From Basidiobolus heterosporus B8920 (lineage: Eukaryota > Basidiobolomycota > Basidiobolomycetes > Basidiobolales > Basidiobolaceae), in assembly GCA_000697455.1 (NCBI GenBank), contig JNET01030369.1, positions 1-20,059 of the forward strand: DNA of 20,059 bases, written 5' to 3'. This document shows, one piece after another, positions 7,945 through 17,682 of this stretch. Both the position numbers and the translations under genes were made by a program. Positions within the stretch are counted from its first letter, which is position 1. Each line of letters opens with the position of its first letter. The notes beneath the pieces are model-generated. The model ran no database searches. It was not told the DNA's origin and was given only the letters and a program-made list of their open reading frames with translations.

Positions 7945-9565
7945 CTAATAATGAAGCTTGATCAGTTCATCACTTACTCCGCTTGGAGTAAGTACACCTA
8001 GGTCAGTAAATAGTAGAGTGACGTATTCTGGTGGCGTGTAATCAACACATGGCATCTGTGGATGTGGGTAATGCATGTGGGTAATGCATGTGGGTAATGG
8101 TTAAGAAAGGATGAGTAAAAATGGAAAAGAGCATTAGCGCTTGATCAATAAATATACTTCGTAGTTTTCATTAGCAAATTCGCCCAACTCTGAATGATCT
8201 TCGTCTGTAGATCCAAGAGTAGCCAAAGTGTTGGTTGGAAGATCATACTGGCTTAATGGATAAAGACGCACAAATTTGAAGCTGGGAAACATGCTTAGAG
8301 TCGGTTCGAAAACTTTGGGTGTTGGTGTGTTTTTATACGTTACCTTTCAGCTACAACGTAGAATGGCTTATTTGCGGTTTTTGCCATTATCGCTAATTGA
8401 TATGTGCCTATCTAAATTGGTTCAATATACAACCTTAGTCAATATCATGGATTGGAAATTTCCCAAGATTTACCTGATTGATCACTCCTCCATTTTCAAC
8501 AACTCCCTCTGCCCCAACTAACACCAAATCCACCTTCTCCATAATATATCCCGCAGCGGTATCCAAGATTACTGTCGCTGGAATTCCCGCTTCCCGTAGA
8601 CTCCGTGCAACACGAATCCTAAATCAATAGATTGCGATTAGGATAGGTGAAGTGACTACTTCCTTTAGTAGTAAAGTACCCTGATCCAGATGGGCGAGAC
8701 TCAGTCACATAGACTTTAAAACGCTTCTTGAGGGAAGCAGCATGTAAAAGCAGTGCCATAACAACTCTAGAGGATGCGTGAATCAGGATGGTCTACAGTG
8801 GATTTGGTCAGTGGTACTGCGTAAGGTTTAACCTAACTATGCTATAAACTTGCCAAACTTACCGCATCATCTCGAATAAATTGGCTACCTATGGATGCAA
8901 TACTTTGCCGACAATCAGATGCTTTTTCAAAAAAAACTTTACCACGCTCAATCAAATGTTCTCTGCAAGCTTCAAAATCCTAAAACCAGATATCGAGGTG
9001 TACTTGAGAAAGAGGCTCTTTCAAATTTCACCGACTTTGTTCTTTACCGAAAGATCATGAATAGTTCTGGTAACAAAGCGCATATACAGGTCACAACCAG
9101 CTGCTAAAGAGATGAAATTTCGTGTAGAAGATCTCAATTTCTGACTGGCGTCTTCAAGAACTTTCATAAACTCTGACATGGTGGATGCTGTAACAGATAT
9201 AAGCAATTCGATAAGCATCTTGTTCACTTGTTTGTTACTTAAGCCAACTTTATGAATACGAATAATAACCTTTTTCATGTTTAATTACTTCAACTAAGGC
9301 TTGAATTGCCGCAACTGGCATCGAGAGCTCCTAGTGGTTGATTCAACGGAGGTGAATGTCACTCGTAACAAAACTCCTCTCCATTTAATGAAATAATAAA
9401 CGTCAAAGTAGGACTTACTGGGTTGCTTTTTAATAGATCGTGGTAGTATTTCTCCACATCAAATATTGCTTTTAATAAAAAGGTAGCAGGTGTTAAACAA
9501 TCAATTACGCTTACAAATAACAACTAGAGAATATATAATAATATTTCGTTGTTACCTTCTGACAT
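7945..9565 (-). CDS. GCN3: Translation initiation factor eIF2B subunit alpha
   Basis: Regulatory subunit of the guanine-nucleotide exchange factor for eIF2; it senses phosphorylated eIF2 alpha. Seen: ten exons on the minus strand: 9565-9556, 9468-9419, 9330-9270, 9187-9048, 8979-8863, 8792-8680, 8618-8474, 8411-8344, 8281-8158 and 8055-7945. All join in phase to 312 residues (human protein about 305). Diagnostic segments in order: [96 protein letters not shown], and the C-terminal [18 protein letters not shown]. Introns are 61-102 bp; the first coding exon holds only 10 bases (MSE plus one base). One donor is the unusual GTTATT (9269). GCN3 is the yeast name for this subunit; the symbol is by family, not tested orthology. 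Confidence 0.93.
8062..8100. repeat. 13-bp tandem repeat, three copies, inside an eIF2B alpha intron
   Basis: ATGTGGGTAATGC at 8062-8074 and 8075-8087, then a copy with one change at 8088-8100. It occupies the last intron (8157-8056) of the eIF2B alpha gene, which is the longest of that gene at 102 bp, probably because of this expansion. Confidence 0.92.
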
Positions 9566-10060
9566 GACTTCAAACCTCTTTAACGAAACAAGTGAATTTT
9601 TTCTGCTTCCAAGTCAAAGAACAAGCCTCTAATTAGACTAGGATATTTCAGTACATACAAGCTTATGAAGAAATGGTAAATACGGTATGAAAGATCGGTA
9701 CTATTTATGCACCAAAAGAGGAAATTAAATATATTGCTATGCGAAGATCATTCTAAATTCCAACTGAATTTGATGCGAAAGTATCCTAAAAACACTGAAT
9801 TGTTATCGAGATTCGTGATCGACATGATTTACAAAAAGGTAGCTTTTATTACCAATAAAGTAGTATTACAATCTGGATCAAGCTGGTAGAATGGCTACCT
9901 TTAATCAAGGGAGTAGAGTGATCTGGTGACTGTTAGCCTTTTCAAGGTCAACATGCTACTATTATTGCTACAAACTAAGGTAGAGCAACAGGGAAGTCTG
10001 TATGTCAAATACATTGTTGAATAGAAATGATATGTGCCACAGCTTGAAATTCAAAATGGC
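9566..10060. other. Spacer between eIF2B alpha promoter and SNX-RGS gene 3' end
   Basis: 495 bp. It carries the 5' flank of eIF2B alpha and the 3' flank of the SNX-RGS gene, both read on the minus strand. A 60-codon plus-strand frame at 9707-9889 has no recognised motif and is not called. AATAAA on the minus strand at 9850-9845 could be the SNX-RGS poly(A) signal. Confidence 0.55.
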
Positions 10061-13000
10061 TTATTTGTTTCTTTCTTCGCTAAATACCAGTTTGACCCAG
10101 GCTTCAAGGATTTTGATTAAGAGTGCTTTGGTCAAATCTTTGTATTGAAGCATGTTGAACAATCTGGTAACGCCTTGAGCAGCATTGTATTCTCCAACCA
10201 TTCGAATAATTGCGTCTGGTACATTATTCACGAACAACACTTTCGCCTCGATTTTGGCTGCTTGTTTTTCATCATCTTCTCTAGCTTTGGGCAACTCTTG
10301 AGGCCAAACGCCATCAGGCCAAATAGTATCTGTGACAACGTCGATAGCTCGTACGATGTTCTCTTCAGATATGGTTTTGTCAAGATAATCCAAAAATGCT
10401 CGATTGATAGTCTTTCCATAGGATTGACGTAATATCTGCTTTAGAACGTTTAATGCTTTTCGGCGCAGCCATTGCTTTCTTTCTGCCATGTCAAACGTCT
10501 CCTCGACTAATGCGAAGAAGGTTTCAATAAGTACGTCTACTTCATCTACGGATAAATCTTTCAACGTTGCCTTCTCTAGGTCTACTGATTGCACCGAGTT
10601 GTTTCGACTAGGGACTGGGATTGGCTGATCCATAACTGAAGTTTCTTTCAAAGAGCTCTTGGAAGACTGTGGAGGCAACTGTGAGTTCTCAGATGGAAGG
10701 GCAGCGGAGCTTCCCAGTTGGCCGGTCGGCCAGTCTGAATGCGTATCAGTCAACGTGGAAGAACACTCGCTATCAGTGCCTGCTCCGGCTTGCGAGCTTT
10801 CTGGGTGCAGCGAATGCTTTGGATTTGATGAACTCGATTCGAGAGCATTGGCTGTTCCAGAACTCGAATTATTTGATGAGTTGGATAGCTTAGGAGCGGC
10901 TTTACTTGCTACATAGTCTGAAGATGGTGGCTTCGATAAGATTGATTCGTCAGTATACATATACGACTCAAAACTAGCATTTCGTGGTGATGCAGTTTCA
11001 TCATTTAAGGATCTTATGCTAGATGGGGAGGCTACTTCCGTTTTCGATCTAAATATATTAGCCTTGTGTGTATCTACAAATGGAATCTTTACTAGATTCG
11101 CTGCTGATTTGAATGCATCCAACATTTCATCTGCTATATCGCGATTTTCATTTGTGGCAATCACTGAATCTGGCTCTAGGAAAGTTTGCAAAGGTTTACT
11201 TTCACACAGAAGCATATCCGAGAGTAGCATAGACAGATATTTCTCCAGTTCAACACAGAGTTTTTGGTTGTTAGCTTTAGAAGCAAATCTCGGCCGAGTA
11301 GGAAACGTGATTTTGTCAACTTTGGGGAATTGTTCTCGAAGAGACGAGTGAAGATTTGCAAAATCTGTGAAGTTGCGAGTAATCATCCAACCACCACTGG
11401 ATTTAGATCTTTCCAACTCAATCACAAACAGCAAGGATTTTCCAGAAGCCAGAGACTGAACCAAGTTAGGTCCAATACTTGTTCGTTTTGAAGCATCAGA
11501 TACTTTAGCAACAATCCCTTTTAGGTCAATTATCCCTCTACCAACGTCCTCTTCTTCGGCAAAATCACGAGCCATTCCTACAAGTTGGTCTACTTGGCGT
11601 TGTAGATCGTCGCGATTGTGGGTTAAAGACTTCAGTTTACTGGATTCCTTGCTAGGAGTTTGCTCAATGAGATCTTCAGTGACAATAAGCTGCTCCCGAA
11701 GTGAGGTAATTGCAGCTGTCAAAAACTTCATTCCTCCGCCATCCTCCTCTTGGTCAACTCCTTCATTTGATACTTTCTCCTCTACTTTAGCCAATGTGTC
11801 ATTGTTAACAGGCGCGTTTTTAAAGGAATCTCTAGCTATCTGTGTGGTAGTAATATCACTCATGGACCGAGAGCGTCTTGATGATTCCTGATTGGTATCT
11901 GCAGTAGCAATTTTACTGTTCAACTTTTCCTTATCAGATGTTGGAAGAGATGCGACTGATTTGCACCTTTTGATAGTATAATCATATATTTCCTCTCCTT
12001 GTTTCTTTGTCGGAAGTTGAGTTATCTTAACCTGACTAAGATCGTTGCTACCATTGGATACTGGTGGGCGACAATCGTTATTACCAAGTCGTAGTTGATT
12101 TGATGATGAGTCGATTTCTGTACCTTCCGGATCCGTAGGTTCGACTTCAGTCTTCAGCGTAGAGTTATTGACTTCATCTGACTTCCTATCGGCATAAGAT
12201 TCTCGATTGTTTTCGATAAAGCGCATATCGAGACAGTACTTCTTAAAGAGATCGCTATATCGGAACTCCCTAAAGAAAGGGGATTCCATAACATCAAAAA
12301 CGTACATTTGTGCTCTAGCAAAGCATTTGGATGTGACATTTCCACTCTGAATCTCCCGAGTAATCTCCTCCAGAATATTGGGATCAATTGGAACTCGATG
12401 CTTGGCCTCGTCACTTAGATGAAGCTTGAATATCATCTCTGCATCTTGCTTCATTAGATCTGGGTTGCTGTTTGCTGAGGATTGAAGGAAGCTTTCAGCA
12501 TTCATCCAAAATTGCAAGAAAGGTGGGGCTTGGATATCCTCCATGAATTGCATAAATTCAAGGAACCCTTTGTCGTTACGTAAGACATCATCTAAGCTTA
12601 GTGGATTTTTCTGGATGAACTCTTCATCCACCTCATCCATCGTTCCGCGCTCTTGGCTGGCATCGCTAGAAGCTAGCTCGGCGACCTGGTTTCAAGTTAA
12701 TATTGTTGCATGATCGAACAACGCATTGTGAATATCGGACTTCACTTACATCAATAATATCAATCTCGAGTAAAACCTCCCCACAAGGCTCACTTTTAGA
12801 AGCTGACTGAAGGGAGAACCATGAACGAGTGCATGGTTTAGCAACAATCTCCTCCCTTGAGACGCAGGCTTTTCCAATGACAACATCTAAAACAATAAGA
12901 TAAACAAGTTCGCTTAGGCCAGAATTCAACAAACCAATTGATACACCAAGTTACCTTTCGGGAACATGACTCTTCCATAGAGCTCCAATGTAATCCCATC

Positions 13001-14515
13001 CGTACCCTTGCTCAGTTGCTCAGACCAGGAACTAAATATCGAGAATTTCGCTTAATACAGATCGCTTTAGCCATGAATAAATATCATAACCATAATTTAC
13101 AGATTAAAGCTATCCCCCCAGAGTGGATTGGAATCCGGCTTGACATACTTGGTTTTACATTTCGTTTTACCGAAGATTAGCGTGCAATACAGACCTAGAA
13201 AATCCCGGTTATTTTCTCTAACGCATAAGAAAGCCTATGAAAGGTTACTTACCATAAGACTCTGTATGATATATTTGTCGGGCTTCAACAACTTCGTATT
13301 GTGATTAAGTTATTTTAGTATTTAAGAAAGAAAATCAACATTTTACACAGATTTCATATGGTTACCTTTAACTCGTAATACTTTATCCCCACAGGCCTTG
13401 AGACGTTCATACTCTAGTTGCTGTTCATTGTTATTGGATGGTAAAGTATGCCTTTCCTCCGTTTTGAAAATAGATATAATCAATTGATTGATACGATCTG
13501 GGTCACTAAAAGCTTCCAAAGTAGGCTCAATGGTGCTAGTAGTAGCAATTTCCGTTAAGAGTGTAATCAAGCATGGGCTAGCCGCATCCTTCTTCGGCAG
13601 AAGCCTGGTCAACAAGATCTTTGAAAGCTTCTGAAGATGATTTACTTGCGAGGCGTGATCATATAATTGATTGAAAGGTGATTGTGGGTTTTCTAATAGG
13701 TATTTGTCCAATGGCAACGCGGAAGCTTCAAACTGGCGATACTCACGCTATATAAGTTAAAGGTTTCAATAGGAGTACGCTTAAACGTATACAAGTGTGT
13801 AACTTAAAACTGAAGTGAATGAGTGAAAAACTGAATTTATACTTTACCACGTGAACTATCAAAGTGTTTGAAATGCAGTATATCAGTAAGAGAGAAAGGT
13901 CAACATTATCCCCACGTGCGTAAGCAGTAAAGTTCAACGCTGCTGTATTCAACGAATTTCTAACGCTAGTTTCGAACTCCTGGCTCTTTGATATGTTTAG
14001 CGGGTCAAACCAATACTGGATGAAATCACGTATAAAACAATCAAAAAACCGATTTAAAGAGCCGTCGATTTGGGGTGAGATGTTGAGCTGAATAGGTAAG
14101 TTCAAAGCCTCATCTTCCTTGAAAATGGAAGTGTTAAGTATTGTAGAATTTAAGAAAGAAAATAAGACACCTGTAGATCAACCTTACTGCTTTCCAGTGA
14201 ATTTTCAGAGCTCAATGAGTTGAACTTTGAAAGTATTGGACTATCTAAAAGCTGATTGGAAGGGACAGCATAAATATACCCGACGACAAAACCACCAAAC
14301 AAAGTCAGAACAGAAAGTTGAACCCTGGAAGCTAACAAAAAAATGATAGCAAGGAGTAAAAGGGCTATTTGTGTTGATGTGAGGTTGGAAAGCTGGAAGG
14401 GTAACCAAGCGCGTATAGGTGCAAAAGGATCGGAGATTTCGGCCTTCTTAGAGCTATTTGTTGAACTCTCCATGTCATTCAATTCAGGTAACTCATCTGA
14501 ATCTACCTTGGTCAT
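10061..14515 (-). CDS. SNX-RGS/Mdm1-type protein: membrane hairpin, PXA, C2, RGS, PX, nexin C
   Basis: Seen: eight exons, 14515-14171, 14117-13848, 13747-13366, 13291-13253, 13194-13101, 13031-12955, 12886-12750 and 12685-10061, join in frame to 1322 residues. Start is the ATG in AAAATAAAATG (MTKVDSDELPEL). In order: hydrophobic hairpin about 48-83; PXA about 105-315; C2 about 327-448 (VLRVKVVEARQI, LIFGKTKCKTKYVK, NPLWGDSFNL, ITLELYGR, WFSLQ, GEVLLEIDIID); RGS about 477-600 (FLQFWMNAESFL); Ser/Thr-rich linker; coiled coil about 768-823; PX about 838-958 (RNFTDFANLHSSL, FPTRP); nexin C about 1169-1318 (WLRRKALNVLKQIL). Known: this family is ER-anchored, bridges ER to vacuole/endosome or lipid droplets, and its PXA and nexin C parts are thought to hold lipid. 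Odd: the C2 domain, split over small exons while the rest lies in one 2.6-kb exon. Confidence 0.92.
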
Positions 14516-15755
14516 TTTATTTTGAAGCAAGTATAGTCTGAAGAATATCGGAGCTGTATGCTGTACCACTCAAGTGTAAACAAAATTAAAGAATATTAGA
14601 AGAAACCAGGGTATTGGGCCAAGAAAGAGTAAGAATCGTCAATTATCCCTAACCCTATGGCTTGAATAAGCGACCTTGAAGTTGGATAAATGTAATCTAT
14701 CAATATAGTACCCAAGTAATCTACTTGACCCCTAAGATACTGTTATTACCATTGTATTGATTGTTGGTACACAATCCTAAGAATTCATCGACTAAACATG
14801 ATGTTTATATAAATATAATCCGTATTAAATACTAGAACTATTTTTAAATTGAGAATCTATTGGATAGGTCTCTTAGGATACGAATCTTGGGTAGGTATGG
14901 AATTCATTTACAAAACATATTAAAATTACACATAAGGAAGGATACTCGTAATGGTTGGCAACATAGAAAAAACCTCTTGGACCTACCCCAGAGCGTAAGA
15001 ATTGAATCGGGGCTAAGCAGTGTTGACATGTGTTTACAATTGGAACTGTTATCTCCATCATGTTTCATATGGGCAGAAGGGGTTATGATTCTGGGGACTA
15101 GGTGGGAATTCCTTATCCTTGTCACACAACAATAAGCTTAAAACTATACGATATATATTAGGTTTGACTAGACTACAAAAGGAATTTTAGTGTTAACCAG
15201 TAATTAAGCAATTGAAGCTGCCCAGCGTGATGCAACATGATGTGGTCACCGAAATATATAGGAGACGATTAGAATGGCGGGTGCTTGCATTTATTTGAAA
15301 TGGCGTGTTTTGCTTTTCTGATGTATTGATGACAGGAGATAAAGACACACCAGTTCGCACACCTGCTCGCACTCCAAGAAATTTCCATTTATTACAGGAA
15401 CTGTGCGTATCATATGCGTTGATTGAATCGATCCTTTCTGGGGTGCGTATGTCCTGTGTCAGTAGAGATTTTAGATTGATATGAGATCAAATCCCATACA
15501 CAAGGCTGTCATTAATAACGATGATTGATTGATGTGAGCTGAATACATAGAGAAATGCGGCTCTAATTTAAATTAAGGAAGGAGTCAGATAAGGGGACTT
15601 GCCATTTTCATGCGCCGAGCGGGTTTGTCGCACTGGTGAATTTTCCTGACCCTTCTATAAATATTGCCTCATTAAATGGATTCGGCAGTGTTGGCTGCTT
15701 TTCTTTCCTTGTCTGTGATTTTGTAAATTCAAGTTGTTTTGCATAGTAACTTGCC
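14516..15755. other. Divergent spacer, SNX-RGS gene / chitin deacetylase
   Basis: 1240 bp, A/T-rich, with no supported gene. Open frames at 14860-15135 (plus) and 14873-15125 (minus) overlap one another and show no motif. The right end carries a TATA box for chitin deacetylase. I see no repeats or terminal inverted repeats that would mark a mobile element. Confidence 0.6.
15656..15663 (+). promoter_or_regulatory. TATA box of chitin deacetylase gene
   Basis: TATAAATA stands 93 bases before the ATG at 15756. Initiation some 30-60 bases downstream would leave a 5' leader of roughly 40-60 bases. Match to consensus is good; function is inferred. Confidence 0.6.
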
Positions 15756-16756
15756 ATGGTTTCCTTTGTGAAGTTTGCTCTCATAGCTGCCACCCTAATA
15801 AGCTGCACAATTGCCCAGGATGCTGGAGTTAATATCATCCAAAAGTGTGACAATCCAGGGCTGTTTGCATTGACCTTTGATGACGGTAAGGCTGTCTTTT
15901 GGTTAATTATATGCATAGTTACTTCAGAGTAGCCGTGAAGTAGTGAAAGATAACTGATAATATGGTTTATAGGGCCTGGTGCTCCTACTGGCGACCTCCT
16001 TGCCCTCTTAAAGAAAGAAGATATCAAGGCAACCTTCTTTAGTCTCGGCGTACAAGCTCAGGATACGCGTTTTTCCCATTTTTTAAAGCAAGCCTACGAC
16101 GAAGGCCATCAGATCGCCTCACACACTCACACACACAGTTCATTGAATGACATGACTGCTGAGCAAATTCGACAGCAGATGCTGTTAGCTGAGGCTGCAA
16201 TCAAGAGCGTTACTGGCGTTTCACCGAATTATATGCGTCCACCGTTCGGTAATTGCAACGTTAATTGCCAGAAGGTGATGGATGACATGAAATATCATAT
16301 AATTAGCTGGAATGTCGATTCCAATGGTAAGTTTTCAAAAAAAGTAATCCACGTTTTATATTAATCCTCATTATTCACTCTGCAGATTGGCAATACGTTA
16401 CGACTCCACACCTCCATGATTCCCTAGTTACCAATGTTAAGGCCAAGGTGGATATTGCGAACGTAAACGTTGATAGCTTTATTTCTCTGCAGCACGACAT
16501 TCACCAATTCTCGGTTAACCGCACACTCCAAGTTATTCAAGCAATTCGTAACAGAGGATTCAAGTTTGTTACAGTGGCTGACTGTCTAAGTCACAAGTAT
16601 CCAATGTACAAAGATGGGAAAGACAACAGCGGTCCGAATAGCGTTAATTACAAGGTTGACAGCCAAGCTAAAAATGCAAACTCCGGTGAATCGATCATTA
16701 TTCCTTCATTGATTATAACATGGGTCAGTGCTTTCTCTGCACTTTCCAGTCTCTAG
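15756..16756 (+). CDS. Chitin deacetylase-type polysaccharide deacetylase (CE4), secreted, likely GPI-anchored
   Basis: Removes acetyl groups from chitin at the cell wall, giving chitosan. Seen: exons 15756-15885, 15973-16326 and 16386-16756 (introns 87 and 59 bp) give 284 residues. A signal peptide (cut near A20) precedes the NodB-fold domain: TFDDGPG (D42 base, D43 metal), SHTHTHSS (H94, H98 metal), RPPFG (R132), SWNVDSNDW (D159), and LQHDIH (H198, catalytic acid-side histidine). A Ser/Asn-rich stretch and a C-terminal hydrophobic run (SIIIPSLIITWV... to the end) fit a GPI signal, with a cleavage site around residues 258-262. All metal and catalytic residues are present, so it should be active. 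Three potential disulfide cysteines cluster at GNCNVNCQ. A family-level call between chitin deacetylase and another CE4 substrate cannot be made with certainty. Confidence 0.93.
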
Positions 16757-17193
16757 GAATGCAAAAAAATACTCGATTTACAACTTCGATATTTCCGGGA
16801 AAATATCTTGCTCATACCTCATGTGGATTTCCCCTACACTTTTGCACTCCCCACTTAGATTAATCTAAAACACATGCAGCATATACCCAGAAATTAATGC
16901 AGATTACAACATAAGTGAAATACTAACCATTAAATTCGATTAAATCTGATTTATCCGAACTGAAAATGAACAAAGCCTTGAGATATCATGAGTATTGATA
17001 ATTGTTATATCTTTAGGAGAAAACATCAAAACTTAGTATAAGATCGTTCCCATGTTCATTGTTAGTACCGTTAATATTCTTACTACTTCGAATCCAGATC
17101 GGAATCTTTGGATCTCCCTTCTCCAGAAGAATACACTTTGGTAGTTTGAGAAGCTAACTAAAGAACCATATGCATTAAATATCCTAGTAACAA

Positions 17194-17268
17194 AATACCA
17201 TTGTTTCGCTTGTTACAGAATACCATTGTTTCGCTTGTTATAATATACCAGTGTTTCGCTTGTTCGTA
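17194..17268. repeat. 25-bp tandem repeat, three copies
   Basis: Units start at 17194, 17219 and 17244; each contains CATTGTTTCGCTTGTT or a one-base variant (CAGTG in the third). The copies are directly adjacent without unique spacers. Confidence 0.92.
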
Positions 17269-17418
17269 TGTGTGCTTATGATTCACTGGAATATCCAATT
17301 GCTTTAAAGTCTACAGCAAATGGACGGCCCCAATATTCAAGTGAGGTTACTCTCCATACCACTGGGAATAATCGTCGCGAGCTGTCATGTTTCGAAAATA
17401 GCTAAACGCATACATACT

Positions 17419-17486
17419 TATATATACGTGTTGCCCTAAGTTACTCTTCTTTATTATATATACGTGTTGTCCTAAGATGCTCTTCT
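17419..17486. repeat. Direct repeat of 32 bp, period 36, two copies
   Basis: Copies at 17419-17450 and 17455-17486, each beginning TATATATACGTGTTG and ending CTCTTCT, differ at three positions. They are noncoding and lie about 200 bases before the glycosyltransferase start. Confidence 0.9.
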
Positions 17487-17631
17487 GCTTGAGCGGAAAA
17501 AGATGAAGCATGGCAGTACAAAAATTCAATATGCCCATTCTAGTTGAATTATAATTATAACGGTGGCACAAATTTGCTTTCTCAGTTTACTATTGCTCAG
17601 ACTCCGAGTAAGGTGATATATTTACGACTAG

Positions 17632-17638
17632 TATAAAA
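17632..17638 (+). promoter_or_regulatory. TATA box of glycosyltransferase gene
   Basis: TATAAAA 45 bases before the ATG at 17683. A start site about 30 bases downstream would leave a very short leader, or favour the second in-frame ATG at 17761. Confidence 0.5.
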
Positions 17639-17682
17639 TGTCCTTGTGGTATGCCCAAGTGCTCATTTTTATTTGGTGAGAT

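Larger units (their letters stand above)
16757..17682. other. A/T-rich spacer upstream of glycosyltransferase
   Basis: 926 bp without a supported gene. It holds two separate tandem-repeat blocks (17194-17268 and 17419-17486), listed individually, and at its right end a TATA box for the glycosyltransferase. A minus-strand frame at 17347-17571 translates through the second repeat block and is not called. Confidence 0.65.

Noticed and set aside
8276-9278. Short plus- and minus-strand frames across the eIF2B alpha locus
   Set aside because: They are shadows of, or read through introns of, the ten-exon minus-strand gene.
9707-9889. 60-codon plus-strand frame
   Set aside because: No motif, no homologue that I recognise, and A/T-rich composition like the surrounding spacer.
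14640-14670. Interstitial telomere-like sequence (CCCTAACCC words)
   Set aside because: Only single units occur here and at 19717 and 19827; there is no tandem array.
14860-15135. 91-codon plus-strand frame and overlapping minus-strand frames in the divergent spacer
   Set aside because: No family features; opposing frames of similar length overlap it, as expected by chance.
15608-16027. Minus-strand 139-codon frame
   Set aside because: Antisense shadow of the chitin deacetylase promoter and first exons.
17194-17268. Possible CRISPR-like array
   Set aside because: The units are directly adjacent without unique spacers, and the genome is eukaryotic; it is a plain tandem repeat.
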